Below are positions 24,870 to 33,377 of a DNA stretch of 44,790 nucleotides, one piece after another; the stretch's first letter is position 1, and every line of letters starts with the position of its first letter. The notes beneath the pieces are model-generated. The model did not search any database. It was not told the DNA's origin and saw only the letters and a program-made list of their open reading frames with translations. The stretch is from Methanocorpusculum sp. (GTDB lineage: Archaea; Halobacteriota; Methanomicrobia; Methanomicrobiales; Methanocorpusculaceae): positions 1 through 44,790 of the forward strand of contig DALTWF010000011.1 in NCBI GenBank assembly GCA_029987235.1. The letters are read 5' to 3'. The position numbers and the translations under genes are program-made.

Positions 24870-26099
24870 TTAGAATCCGAAGAGTTTTAAAATCCGCTGG
24901 AAGAAGTTTAACTCCTCCTTCGGCTTTTCCGGTTCCTTTTCTTTTTCCGGCTCTTTGATTTCCTTGGTATGCATCGCAAACTGCACGGATTTTACCTCCT
25001 GATTTTTGGGAGATACATAGGATGGAATTGCCCCGCCTTTTCCTCTCAGCGGGTCAAGAATCTCATCAATTTTATCCGTGAGTTTATCACCCATGCCGGC
25101 AGTCTTGTCGCGCAGTTCGGTTGTTCCGTCCTTTAACACATCAGCACCCAGGGCAAGTGTTGAAATACCATTTGTCAGTTTGCTTTCATTTGCTGCAAGA
25201 TTTCGGGCACCAATGAAAAGAGCCTCTGCGGCTCCCGAGTACGGCGTACCTGATAATGCCATATACAACCGGTATGCACCATTTGCCAGGGATTCCGCAC
25301 CAGACTCAAGCAGAACCTGACTGTTCTTCAGTTTGGTAATGCCGGCCTGCAGTTCTGTTGCCCCATCGTCAAGTTTTACTATGCCGTCTTCAAGGTCCTG
25401 CATATCCTTTTTCGTGTCGTCAATATCCACATCGAAATCCATTGAAAGACGTACGCCGTTTATGGATATTGCATCCATCGAGAAATCAACCACATTGGCT
25501 GTAATTACCTTATGTGTCTCCTTGTTCGGCATCTGCGTAAAAGACAGCTGCTTTTTTGACCCGACATTTGCAACCGTTGCCCCTTCTGCATAAATATCCA
25601 TACACTTCTTTGCATCAAGGGATGCCGTCATCTGCAGCGCATAATTTTTATAGAAATATTTGTTTACAGCGGGGTTTGGCACAATATCAATGTATATGGA
25701 AAGAGCGCCGGTTTTTCCCGGAAGGTCGTCTGCGGAAATCTGTTCCCCGTTCAGATAATAGGTGATGGAAATAATCCACGGAATATCTGCAGCACCTAAA
25801 TCACCTTCATAAAACATCTTGACCGCATTGGCAACAGTTCCGCTTACTTCGTCACCGTTTATCGTAATCGGGTCTGAAGTGACCATGTTGCGCACTGAGA
25901 AATAATCTCCATAATCGGTAAACGACTGACCCGCCTCAAGTTCAAAGATGTTGACGACTAAAACCTGCTCGACAGACCCGTCGGATTCCAGATTGACATA
26001 GACAACTTCTTCCTTTTCCACAGCGCAGGCACAGCCTGCAAATACTGCCGTACAAATAAACACGGCAAGAACAATATAGAGTATTTTTTTCACATTCAT
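24870..26099 (-). CDS. Exported heptad-repeat protein paired with an MMPL transporter
   Basis: The protein (409 residues) has an N-terminal signal peptide (MNVKKILYIVLAVFICTAVF) with Cys residues at the cleavage region (AGCACA). A beta-rich domain to about residue 215 is followed by heptads with a regular Leu/Gly pattern (ELQAGITKLKNSQVLLESGAE and onwards to about 340), like the x-x-x-Leu-x-x-Gly repeats in YhgE/Pip-type proteins. A Lys/Glu/Pro-rich linker leads to a hydrophobic C terminus NFFQRILKLFGF. Its ATG overlaps the stop of the transporter gene, so the two are probably subunits of one export or cell-envelope machine. Family membership is by pattern only. Confidence 0.7.
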   Translation of the reverse strand: MNVKKILYIVLAVFICTAVFAGCACAVEKEEVVYVNLESDGSVEQVLVVNIFELEAGQSFTDYGDYFSVRNMVTSDPITINGDEVSGTVANAVKMFYEGDLGAADIPWIISITYYLNGEQISADDLPGKTGALSIYIDIVPNPAVNKYFYKNYALQMTASLDAKKCMDIYAEGATVANVGSKKQLSFTQMPNKETHKVITANVVDFSMDAISINGVRLSMDFDVDIDDTKKDMQDLEDGIVKLDDGATELQAGITKLKNSQVLLESGAESLANGAYRLYMALSGTPYSGAAEALFIGARNLAANESKLTNGISTLALGADVLKDGTTELRDKTAGMGDKLTDKIDEILDPLRGKGGAIPSYVSPKNQEVKSVQFAMHTKEIKEPEKEKEPEKPKEELNFFQRILKLFGF

Positions 26100-28171
26100 A
26101 GGTTTTTCACATCCTCATTGTCGGGTACAAATTTCATCTTCAGCGACAGTTTCTGAATCGGCTTATCCAAAAGCATCAGCATGGCAGGCAGTACAAACAT
26201 TACCGAGATAATTGCAAGGACCGAACCGCGTGCGACTAATATACCGACTGAGGCAAGCAAGGCATCTGATGAAATCAGTGCAAGAAGCAGTGCGCAGACG
26301 AACAATATCACCGCAGACGTCAGAATTGAAACGAACGAGGTGGAAATCGTGGTTTCAAGCGCCTCACGCCTTTTCATCTCGCGGCGGTATTCGAAATACC
26401 TGCTTGCAAACAATATACCGTAATCAACAGTTGCCGCAAGCTGCAGGGCGAAAATAATCAGACGCACGATATAATACATCGTCTCCCCGCCGAAATAGGG
26501 AATACTGCAGTTAATCCAGATCATGGCATCAATGACAAACACCAGAATCACCGGAATAAGTAGTGAGCGGAAAATAATCATAAGCACAATAACAATGCCG
26601 CCTACTGCAATCAGGTTGACTAAGATGTCGTCATCCTCGACAACCTCTTTCATATCTAAAGCATTGGCACTTTCTCCCGCAAGGTAATAAGCGCCCGGAT
26701 AGTACGAATCACCAATGCGCCTGAGTTCTTCAACGGCTGCAAAACTCTCGCTGGATTCCATTTTTGCATCAAGCGAGATAACAAATCTTGTGTATTCTGC
26801 TGAATTGAGTTTTTTCAGCGAATCGTAAGGTATGTAATCCGCCGGTATCTCTTCACCTATTGTTTTGCTGTAGGAAAGAAGCGTCTTTACTACAGGTATT
26901 GCTTCAATTTCCTTCTGGACGGCAATTTCTTTATCCGGACTGCCTAAAGGCACCATCAGTACCAGATTTGTTGACGACCCGAATTTATCCTTGATTGCCT
27001 GCTGGTCCTGACCAATCTGGGTATTTGGGTCACTGTACATATCCATGTATATGTAGTCGTTGTTGGACACTGCAAGAACGCAGGGGACAAAAATAATGAC
27101 CATTATGATAAGGAAGGGGAAGCAGTATTTGCGCACCAGTCTTGCAAACCGCTTGAAGGTCGGCATAAAGGGGCGGTGGTGCGTTTTTTCGAGCAGTTTG
27201 TGACAGCATATGGTGAGTGCAGGAAGCAGCGTAAAGACGCAGATAAGACTCACCAATATACCTTTGACCATGACAAATCCGATATCAGGACCTATCAAAA
27301 ACCGCATGGCACAAAGACCTGCAAAACCGATTGCAGCAGTAATGCCGCTTGTCCAGATAGACAATGCCGCCTTTTTCATGGCAAGTTTCATAGCTTCTTT
27401 TGCCGGCATATTCTGCCGTATGTATTCATCAAACCGGTGCAAAAGGAAAATTGCATAGTCAATGGATATAGCAAGCTGGAGCAGCGCGGCAATTCCTTTG
27501 GTCGTTGAGGAGATTTCGCCGAAGATGATGTTGGTACCCATGTTGATGAGAATTGCAACACCGATTACAACAAGGAACAAGACCGGTTCGAACCATGATG
27601 TTGTGGTAAACAACAGAATAATCAGAATAATCGGGAAGGCAAATACCAGGATTTTCTTCAGGTCTTTGTCCATGTTTTCCCCAGAGAATGCCTGACTGAC
27701 CATTTGTCCGTCCATTTTTGCATCAGGTCCGACCACTTCACGGATTTGTTTCACCGTCTCGCGCCCGCCTTTATCCCTGATGGTAACAGTAAACAGAGCC
27801 GTTCCGTCACGGTAGAAGTTATCGGTAACATCTGTGCCAAGATATTCAAGCGGCACTTCTGTGGATACTGTATCGTCCATCCATGTGACTGCGGTTACTC
27901 CGTCTATTTCTTTTAGTTTTGCCTTTATTTCCAGTGCCTGGGGGATAGTAATATCCTCAATCATTATGCGGGCGTTTGGGACGCCGCCGTCGTACTGGTC
28001 TTCCATGAAGTGCAGAGATATTGTAGAGGGGGAATCTTCCGGCAGATAATCAACCATGTTATAGTTGATTTCGACCTGTGTCATTAATACGCCGCAGACT
28101 GCCGCAAGTATCAGGATTATAACAATAATCGGGATACGGTGATCAATGACAAATTCCGAATATGACTTCAT
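26096..28171 (-). CDS. MMPL/RND-superfamily transporter
   Basis: This membrane protein (691 residues) has the plan of RND-type exporters related to MMPL proteins: an N-terminal helix, an extracellular domain (about 35-175), a bundle of helices with the motif SIDYAIFLLHRFDEY, a second extracellular domain (about 370-505), and a second bundle with the matching TVDYGILFASRYFEYR. The duplicated Asp-Tyr motifs are typical and carry proton-relay residues. The transported substrate is unknown; lipids or small hydrophobic compounds are common in the family. It precedes the coupled heptad-repeat gene and is divergent from the unknown gene at 28304. Confidence 0.88.
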   Translation of the reverse strand: MKSYSEFVIDHRIPIIVIILILAAVCGVLMTQVEINYNMVDYLPEDSPSTISLHFMEDQYDGGVPNARIMIEDITIPQALEIKAKLKEIDGVTAVTWMDDTVSTEVPLEYLGTDVTDNFYRDGTALFTVTIRDKGGRETVKQIREVVGPDAKMDGQMVSQAFSGENMDKDLKKILVFAFPIILIILLFTTTSWFEPVLFLVVIGVAILINMGTNIIFGEISSTTKGIAALLQLAISIDYAIFLLHRFDEYIRQNMPAKEAMKLAMKKAALSIWTSGITAAIGFAGLCAMRFLIGPDIGFVMVKGILVSLICVFTLLPALTICCHKLLEKTHHRPFMPTFKRFARLVRKYCFPFLIIMVIIFVPCVLAVSNNDYIYMDMYSDPNTQIGQDQQAIKDKFGSSTNLVLMVPLGSPDKEIAVQKEIEAIPVVKTLLSYSKTIGEEIPADYIPYDSLKKLNSAEYTRFVISLDAKMESSESFAAVEELRRIGDSYYPGAYYLAGESANALDMKEVVEDDDILVNLIAVGGIVIVLMIIFRSLLIPVILVFVIDAMIWINCSIPYFGGETMYYIVRLIIFALQLAATVDYGILFASRYFEYRREMKRREALETTISTSFVSILTSAVILFVCALLLALISSDALLASVGILVARGSVLAIISVMFVLPAMLMLLDKPIQKLSLKMKFVPDNEDVKNL

Positions 28172-28220
28172 GTGGATAGTGTATAATTATTGGTTTTTTA
28201 TTCTTATAAAAGTCTTTGAT

Positions 28221-28258
28221 GGTCAGTGAGTAAAAAAACATATCTCACCACCCTGACC
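28221..28258. repeat. Inverted repeat between divergent genes
   Basis: GGTCAGTGAG (28221-28230) is matched by CTCAC (28244-28248) and CTGACC (28253-28258), giving two stacked stems with a 4-base bulge on the 3' side. It lies between the MMPL transporter gene and the gene at 28304. It could be an operator or an RNA leader of the transporter transcript. Confidence 0.4.
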
Positions 28259-28303
28259 CACAGGAAATGCTATATCACATTCAAGCAAATATGTTCTTAA
28301 CGT

Positions 28304-29221
28304 ATGAACCTTGAGGAAAAAATTTCATTTTATTCACAGGAGAGTGCAGCAGACTTCCGCAAATACCTGCGTGATGCAGGCTGTCAGTCCCGGATTTCAG
28401 TTGAGCACACATTCTCCGGCACGCCGTATTTTGAAGGAACAATTGCCGCATTTATCAAACTCATTGACCGCCTGACCGCAAAAGAGGCGGACGCCGACCT
28501 TGACGAACTCAAAGCCGACCTGCTTGAACGAAGGAAAATTCTTGAAACCTTCTTTGCATCCCACAAACCGGGAGACCTGATTGAAGAAGCTGCCCCCTCG
28601 CAGCTGCTGGCACAGGCAGAATCGATTAACCAGATTGGCTGCGATGTGGAAAAACTCAAAGCAGACAAATTTGCAGAAACCCTTATGATTCTCGGCACTC
28701 TGGAAGACAACGGTCTTTTGGAAACCCTGCGCGATACCGACGGCTACCGGCTTTGCGGTATCAAAAATCCGGATGAGCTTTCTGTTATGTATGCCTACAC
28801 CGATTTTTCCGGCGTGACCGAAGAAGACTTAAAAGAGACCGGCATCGTCAGCCATATTCAGGCATCTTCGACTACGAATTACGTGGTTACCGCAGGTTCC
28901 GAGATTCTCTTTACCGAATCCCTTGACGACCTTGCAGAAGTGCTGGACAATCTGGATGTTGACGAAGATGAGGCGGGCCGGTTTGTTGACGCGGTGTTTT
29001 TCAAGCAGATTTTTGTAAGCAAAATACACAAGATGGTATCCGAAGGTATGAAATCCGAAGCGGAGATTCTTGCAGGATTTGACGCCCCCTCCTTCCCGCT
29101 TGAAGGAACAAACGACGTAATATCGTTTGATATCAGTTCTGAGTATCTTTCCGAGGTTATTTCTGATTTACGCAAGGCGGAAATCCTGACAGGTAAAGAC
29201 GGTAAGATTAAAACCCTGTAA
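28304..29221 (+). CDS. Protein of unknown function
   Basis: I do not recognise this 305-residue protein. It is acidic and soluble, with a helical middle (about 40-115), a short strand-rich segment (about 145-205) that includes GYRLCGIKNPDELSVMY and YVVTAGSEILFTE, and a helical C-terminal third ending LRKAEILTGKDGKIKTL. No membrane segment, zinc motif or nucleotide-binding loop is visible. The ATG follows a TATA-like stretch (GCTATATC near 28269-28276), consistent with a leaderless transcript. Its gene is bounded by inverted repeats on both sides. The codon use looks like that of its neighbours, so it is not an obvious recent import. Confidence 0.7.
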   Translation: MNLEEKISFYSQESAADFRKYLRDAGCQSRISVEHTFSGTPYFEGTIAAFIKLIDRLTAKEADADLDELKADLLERRKILETFFASHKPGDLIEEAAPSQLLAQAESINQIGCDVEKLKADKFAETLMILGTLEDNGLLETLRDTDGYRLCGIKNPDELSVMYAYTDFSGVTEEDLKETGIVSHIQASSTTNYVVTAGSEILFTESLDDLAEVLDNLDVDEDEAGRFVDAVFFKQIFVSKIHKMVSEGMKSEAEILAGFDAPSFPLEGTNDVISFDISSEYLSEVISDLRKAEILTGKDGKIKTL

Positions 29222-29239
29222 CAACATATAATATAGCAA

Positions 29240-29287
29240 GGTGAGGGATGTGGAGTACAAAGCAGTGTGGATACTGCTGCCCTCACC
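29240..29287 (+). ncRNA. Possible structured RNA or terminator stem
   Basis: GGTGAGGG (29240-29247) pairs perfectly with CCCTCACC (29280-29287). Inside, AGCAGT (29261-29266) pairs with ACTGCT (29273-29278) across a 6-base loop. The internal loop is very uneven: 13 bases on the 5' side and 1 base on the 3' side. It begins 19 bases after the stop of the gene at 28304 and ends about 90 bases before mobA. It may be a 3' structure, a leader of mobA or an RNA gene. I cannot match it to a known family. Confidence 0.35.
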
Positions 29288-29375
29288 AACCCGTTTTGCA
29301 AACTGTTTCTGATTAACTTTTCCCGGGTCTACCGTTTATCTTATCTTTCTTGAAAGCAATGTACTATTCACATAT

Positions 29376-30005
29376 ATGTCTGTAAAACGTTCTGCAATGA
29401 TTCTTGCCGGCGGCGAAGCAAAACGCGCTGACGGGCGCGAGAAATATTTCTTCTCCTACAAGGGATGTTCGTTTATTTCCCGACTGGTGAATGCTTTTGA
29501 GGGTATTGTCGATGAGATTGTGATTGTTGCAAAGAACGAAAAACAGACGGAAAATTTCCAGGGATTGTCGGATATTGTCAGATGTACCTGGGATAAAGAA
29601 CGCGGGCTCGGACCAATCGGGGGGATTTCTGCCGGAATTGAGGTTGTCAGAGGTGAGGCGGTGTTTCTTGCGGCGTGCGATATGCCGACGATTAACCGCA
29701 GTATTGTAACCTATCTTTTTGAAAATATCGGCGAATATGATGCAATCATCCCCGAATGGGAAAACACCGATATCGAGCCGCTTCATGCGGTTTACAAAAC
29801 GGAGGCGGTCCGCAGATATATGAAAACCTGCGATTCTCTTGCGCTCAGAAAACTTGTAAACAGTCTTAATACCAGACGCGTAAGCCCGGAAGAGCTACGT
29901 AAATTCGACCCGGACCTTGAGACGTTCAGAAATATCAACACCCTTGCCGAACTTAAGGCACTGGGTCCTGATGCTTCATACAAACCGAAGCATCCGGAAA
30001 AATAA
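29376..30005 (+). CDS. mobA: Molybdenum cofactor guanylyltransferase (MobA-like)
   Basis: MobA-type enzymes attach GMP to molybdopterin to form the bis-MGD cofactor of enzymes such as formate dehydrogenase and formylmethanofuran dehydrogenase. The 209-residue protein begins MSVKRSAMILAGGEAKRADGREK, the LAGG nucleotide-binding signature with a divergent following part (consensus RMGxDK). ERGLGPIGGISAGIE and AACDMPTI follow as expected, and the EPLHAVY segment fits the cofactor-binding region. Its stop is directly adjacent, without a gap, to the stop of the convergent HEAT-repeat gene. Confidence 0.85.
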   Translation: MSVKRSAMILAGGEAKRADGREKYFFSYKGCSFISRLVNAFEGIVDEIVIVAKNEKQTENFQGLSDIVRCTWDKERGLGPIGGISAGIEVVRGEAVFLAACDMPTINRSIVTYLFENIGEYDAIIPEWENTDIEPLHAVYKTEAVRRYMKTCDSLALRKLVNSLNTRRVSPEELRKFDPDLETFRNINTLAELKALGPDASYKPKHPEK

Positions 30006-31094
30006 TCAGTTTTTCTTTTCCGCTTTTTCCAAAGCGTTTTTAATCATTCCGGCCAAAATCGGATTTTTCACCTGCATTGCAGAACGCAGTGCGGCAATAG
30101 CATCTGTCCCGCCGATTTCGCCCAGTGAATTTGCCGCAGCAAGACGTATTCCCGGTTTTGGGTCGTTCAGCACATCAATTAACGCCTGCACAGTCTCAGG
30201 TTTTTTCGAACATACCAGGGCCGCAGCAGCTGCGCGCCTGACACCCGGAACCTCGTCTTTGAGCAGCGGAATTAAAACGTCTTCCCGCGGCGCTTTCTGT
30301 TTTCCAAGCGCATCTGCGGCAGCCGTGCGCACTGATGAGTCCGCATCACCGCAGAGCCGCGTAAGCACCTCTTCTGAAAGCGTTACCGAGGCAAATGCGC
30401 GGCGTACACGCGCTGATGCGTCATTTGCGGCAGAATCCGGCGTATGCGCATCCAAAACATATACACACGCCGCGCGAATCTCTTCATCAGCGTCCGAAAG
30501 ATACGAGGCGACCTTTGCGGCGTTTTCTTTGGTAAGGGTGCGGTCCTTTAGTCCTGAGAGGGCCGCAAGACGCACGGCAGGCGTATCATCAAGCGCGGCA
30601 AAAAGGGCTGATGTTACCTCATCATCAGGATAAATCCCAAGCGACATGACCGCAATTTCACGGATTTCCGCATCAGGAAGTTGCGCTGCAAAAATCAGCG
30701 GCTTTACCGCTGCTGAATCGCGGAACTGCCCCAGAGCTTCGACCGCGGAAAACTGCCCGGCCGCATCTCCTTCCTGCACCGCAGAAACCAAAACATCAAC
30801 GGCTGCTTTTCCCCCGTCGATAAAAAGCCGCTGTGCTGCTTCGCGCACGCCGAAATCATCCGATGCTAAATACGGCAGATACTCTTTGTATGCCAAATCC
30901 CGCGGATAATTATGCAGCGTCCAAAGCATAACCCGCCTGACAAGCGGATTTTCGTCTTCAAAAAGGAGGCGATTAATCAGGGGCAGAAGACTTCTGTCCT
31001 TGATGCCGCAGATTTTGTTTGCCGCATCCTCCTGTTTTTCCGGGTTGTCAGATTTTATTTCTTCGACCAGTCTGAGGAATACAGCTTCTTTCAT
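30006..31094 (-). CDS. HEAT-repeat protein
   Basis: The protein (362 residues) is built almost entirely of helical repeats of about 30 residues with the pattern of HEAT/PBS-lyase repeats, for example VRRAAAAALVCSKKPETVQA, IREIAVMSLGIYPDDEV and IRLAAANSLGEIGGTDAI. About ten repeats are visible. Proteins like this usually act as scaffolds for other proteins; the partner is not known. It starts eight bases after the stop of the parvulin gene, and Mmp10 lies just upstream of that, so all three may be cotranscribed. Confidence 0.83.
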   Translation of the reverse strand: MKEAVFLRLVEEIKSDNPEKQEDAANKICGIKDRSLLPLINRLLFEDENPLVRRVMLWTLHNYPRDLAYKEYLPYLASDDFGVREAAQRLFIDGGKAAVDVLVSAVQEGDAAGQFSAVEALGQFRDSAAVKPLIFAAQLPDAEIREIAVMSLGIYPDDEVTSALFAALDDTPAVRLAALSGLKDRTLTKENAAKVASYLSDADEEIRAACVYVLDAHTPDSAANDASARVRRAFASVTLSEEVLTRLCGDADSSVRTAAADALGKQKAPREDVLIPLLKDEVPGVRRAAAAALVCSKKPETVQALIDVLNDPKPGIRLAAANSLGEIGGTDAIAALRSAMQVKNPILAGMIKNALEKAEKKN

Positions 31095-31102
31095 GTTCCG
31101 CC

Positions 31103-31381
31103 TTATTTCATGCCGGTGACTTTAATCACATGGTAGCCGAACTGTGTCTTTACCGGGCCGAGAATGTCGCCGACTTTTGCTTTGAAACAGGCGTCTTCGA
31201 AGGGCTTTACCATCTGGCCTTTGCCGAAAAAGCCGAGGTCGCCACCGTTGTTTCCGGAAGGACACTGGGAGTACATCTTTGCAAGTTTTGCAAAGTCGTC
31301 GCCTGCTTTTGCTTTTTCCAGAATCATTTTGGCGTCTTTTTCCGTCTTTACCAGAATATGGGATGCTTTAACCTGTGTCAT
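31103..31381 (-). CDS. Parvulin-type peptidyl-prolyl isomerase
   Basis: This is a single-domain parvulin (92 residues) that speeds cis-trans isomerisation at proline during folding. The sequence has the standard elements: ASHILVKTEKDAKMI at the start, FAKLAKMYSQCPSGNNGGDLGFFGKGQMVKPFEDA in the middle and GPVKTQFGYHVIKVTG at the end. It has no signal peptide and is cytoplasmic. It lies between the HEAT-repeat gene and the Mmp10 gene. Confidence 0.94.
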   Translation of the reverse strand: MTQVKASHILVKTEKDAKMILEKAKAGDDFAKLAKMYSQCPSGNNGGDLGFFGKGQMVKPFEDACFKAKVGDILGPVKTQFGYHVIKVTGMK

Positions 31382-31435
31382 ACTATCATCTATGTTTTGA
31401 GCGGGTTTAAAGATTCTCTTATTGCTGTAATCCGC

Positions 31436-32653
31436 TCAGGACCCATACTGGTTAATCATATGAATAAGGGCGGAAAAACCTTCCAGTTCCATGGTAAGCA
31501 CCCCTTCTTCGGTCATGCCCATTGAGGTTTCTCCGTCTGCGGTAAGCATTTCCGGTCCGTACACCGCGTTTTTCCCGAGTACCTCCTCTGCTTCGGGCAG
31601 AAAGACAAATGCGCGGCCTGGAAGAATTATGGTGTCGGAAAGAGTTTCTGCGGCGAGATTTTTCAGGTCGTCAATCGTAATCAGGCAGGCAATTTCCTTG
31701 TCTGCCGCAATTACCTGTGATTTTGCGCCGCCGCAAGCTTCTAAAATCTCTGCAATATATGGGGCCGCAACAGAGCCTGTAATGACCGAGGTTGCTGCCT
31801 GCACCCGCGGAAGGTGCGCAATCAGTTCAGGATATTTCCGTATGGCAAACGGCGAGTCAAATGCAGGGTCGTAAAGCGGGGTTGCAGAAATGCGCAAAGA
31901 CGGGTGGGCTTTTGCCGCGGTTTCCACAAGTGCGCGGAATTCTTCTACGGTATGAACAGTCTGGCCTTCAAGAACCGGCGCATTGTCTAAAATCAGTCCC
32001 TGATTCGTGCGGTTTGCAAACCGCATTAAGATAACGCCTTTTACTCCTGCCTCTTCAAGCCAGACAAGCGTTTCTTCAAGAACCGCCCCGTCGTTTACCC
32101 CCGGTAAAATTACAATTGCTGCATAGACTTCGATTTTTTTCGCAAGGCGCTCGATAATTTCAAGGGAAACTTCGGGTGTCGGGTCATGCATGTATTTTTT
32201 GCGGAGTGCGGGGTCTGAGGCAAAAACCGTAAAGGAAATTTCGCTTAAATGATTTTCAATCAGGAAATCCGCTATTTCCGGGTCATCAAATCCTTTGCCG
32301 CTTGTGTAGCCGATATGAAGGGGTACATTAAGCTGACCTAATATTTCAAACAGGTCTTTGAATTCGGGATAGCATGAGGGGTCTCCTCCGCCTGATACTG
32401 TTATTCTTGTAACATCTTCTGCGGTCATCTGCAGGTCGGCAAGGAAATTCTGTGCGACTTCCTGCAGGGGGTAAAAGCCTGCGTATTCTTCTTTTACTCC
32501 GCGTGCGCAGTAGTCGCAGCCTTTTTTGAACGGAAGACAGAATCTGCATCCGAAGGGGGGTACATCTTTTGCATGTTTGAAATAGCAGTATGCGCAAAAG
32601 CCCCGGCAGTCGCGCCCGGGTTTTCCGCCGATGTCGATTGTGAGATGTACCAT
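31436..32653 (-). CDS. mmp10: Mmp10, arginine methyltransferase of methyl-coenzyme M reductase
   Basis: Mmp10 is a cobalamin-dependent radical SAM enzyme that installs 5-methylarginine in the alpha subunit of methyl-coenzyme M reductase. The protein has 405 residues. The N terminus holds a Cys motif C16-x3-C20-x2-C23 (CRGFCAYC), which binds the radical SAM cluster, and then Cys at 36, 39, 46 and 49, the additional metal-binding loop. Tyr116 in HIGYTSGKG sits at the position of the cluster-binding Tyr known from the Methanosarcina enzyme (assigned by position, not alignment). It marks the host as a methanogen. A 54-base gap separates it from the parvulin gene. hisH is divergent upstream. Confidence 0.95.
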   Translation of the reverse strand: MVHLTIDIGGKPGRDCRGFCAYCYFKHAKDVPPFGCRFCLPFKKGCDYCARGVKEEYAGFYPLQEVAQNFLADLQMTAEDVTRITVSGGGDPSCYPEFKDLFEILGQLNVPLHIGYTSGKGFDDPEIADFLIENHLSEISFTVFASDPALRKKYMHDPTPEVSLEIIERLAKKIEVYAAIVILPGVNDGAVLEETLVWLEEAGVKGVILMRFANRTNQGLILDNAPVLEGQTVHTVEEFRALVETAAKAHPSLRISATPLYDPAFDSPFAIRKYPELIAHLPRVQAATSVITGSVAAPYIAEILEACGGAKSQVIAADKEIACLITIDDLKNLAAETLSDTIILPGRAFVFLPEAEEVLGKNAVYGPEMLTADGETSMGMTEEGVLTMELEGFSALIHMINQYGS

Positions 32654-32762
32654 GGTACTTACATATTAGGGGTATGAGGTTATGAATTATGAATATGTGC
32701 GGGGTGTGGTTTCACCCTGAAATCCCAATCCTTAATTATCTTCAGCACTGACATTTTAGTAT

Positions 32763-33371
32763 ATGTCTTCCCGGATTGCGGTTCTTGATTACGGTCTTGG
32801 CAATCTGCGCAGTGTTGTGCGGGGTCTTGAGGCGGCGGGTGCAAAAACAATAATCACTAATGTTTCAGAGGAAATTAAGGCGTCTGATGCTGTTCTTCTT
32901 CCTGGTGTGGGGGCTTTTGCCGAGGGGATGGCAAAGCTTTCGTCTCTGATTCCTCTGATTAGAGAGGAGGCAAAGATAAAACCGGTTCTCGGGATATGTC
33001 TTGGTATGCAGATGCTTTTGGAGGAAAGCGAGGAGCACGGGGTGACGAGGGGGCTTGGTTTTGTTCCGGGAAGTGTCCGGCTTTTTCCGCGCAGGCCGGG
33101 GCTGAAAATTCCGCAGATGGGTTGGAACTGTATTGAGCCGGAGAAAAATCATCCGCTGTTTGAGGGGATTTCTTCCGGTACGTATGTGTATTTTGTGCAT
33201 TCGTATTATGCAGATACGTCGGCGGAGTATACGCTTGCGTCAACTGAGTATGGTATCCGGTATGCTTCTGCTGTGGGGTGCGGCAATGTAATGGGTACGC
33301 AGTTCCATCCGGAGAAAAGCGGGGAGGCGGGGATTCGGATTTTGCGGAATTTTGTGCAGATGGGGGAGTAG
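32763..33371 (+). CDS. hisH: Imidazole glycerol phosphate synthase, glutaminase subunit
   Basis: HisH releases ammonia from glutamine for HisF in histidine synthesis. The protein is 202 residues. The triad is visible: Cys79 in GICLGMQ, and His182 with Glu184 in FHPEKS. The start MSSRIAVLDYGLGNLRSV is standard for the family. No hisF or other histidine gene is near. It is divergent from mmp10 and converges with the radical SAM gene at 33378. Its codons are notably rich in GGG and G-ending triplets, a feature shared with that next gene. Confidence 0.95.
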   Translation: MSSRIAVLDYGLGNLRSVVRGLEAAGAKTIITNVSEEIKASDAVLLPGVGAFAEGMAKLSSLIPLIREEAKIKPVLGICLGMQMLLEESEEHGVTRGLGFVPGSVRLFPRRPGLKIPQMGWNCIEPEKNHPLFEGISSGTYVYFVHSYYADTSAEYTLASTEYGIRYASAVGCGNVMGTQFHPEKSGEAGIRILRNFVQMGE

Positions 33372-33377
33372 GGGGTT

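Noticed and set aside
29917..30633. Plus-strand open frame of 238 residues opposite the HEAT-repeat gene
   Set aside because: Its Ala/Ser-rich sequence is the antisense of the regular helical repeats of the minus-strand gene.
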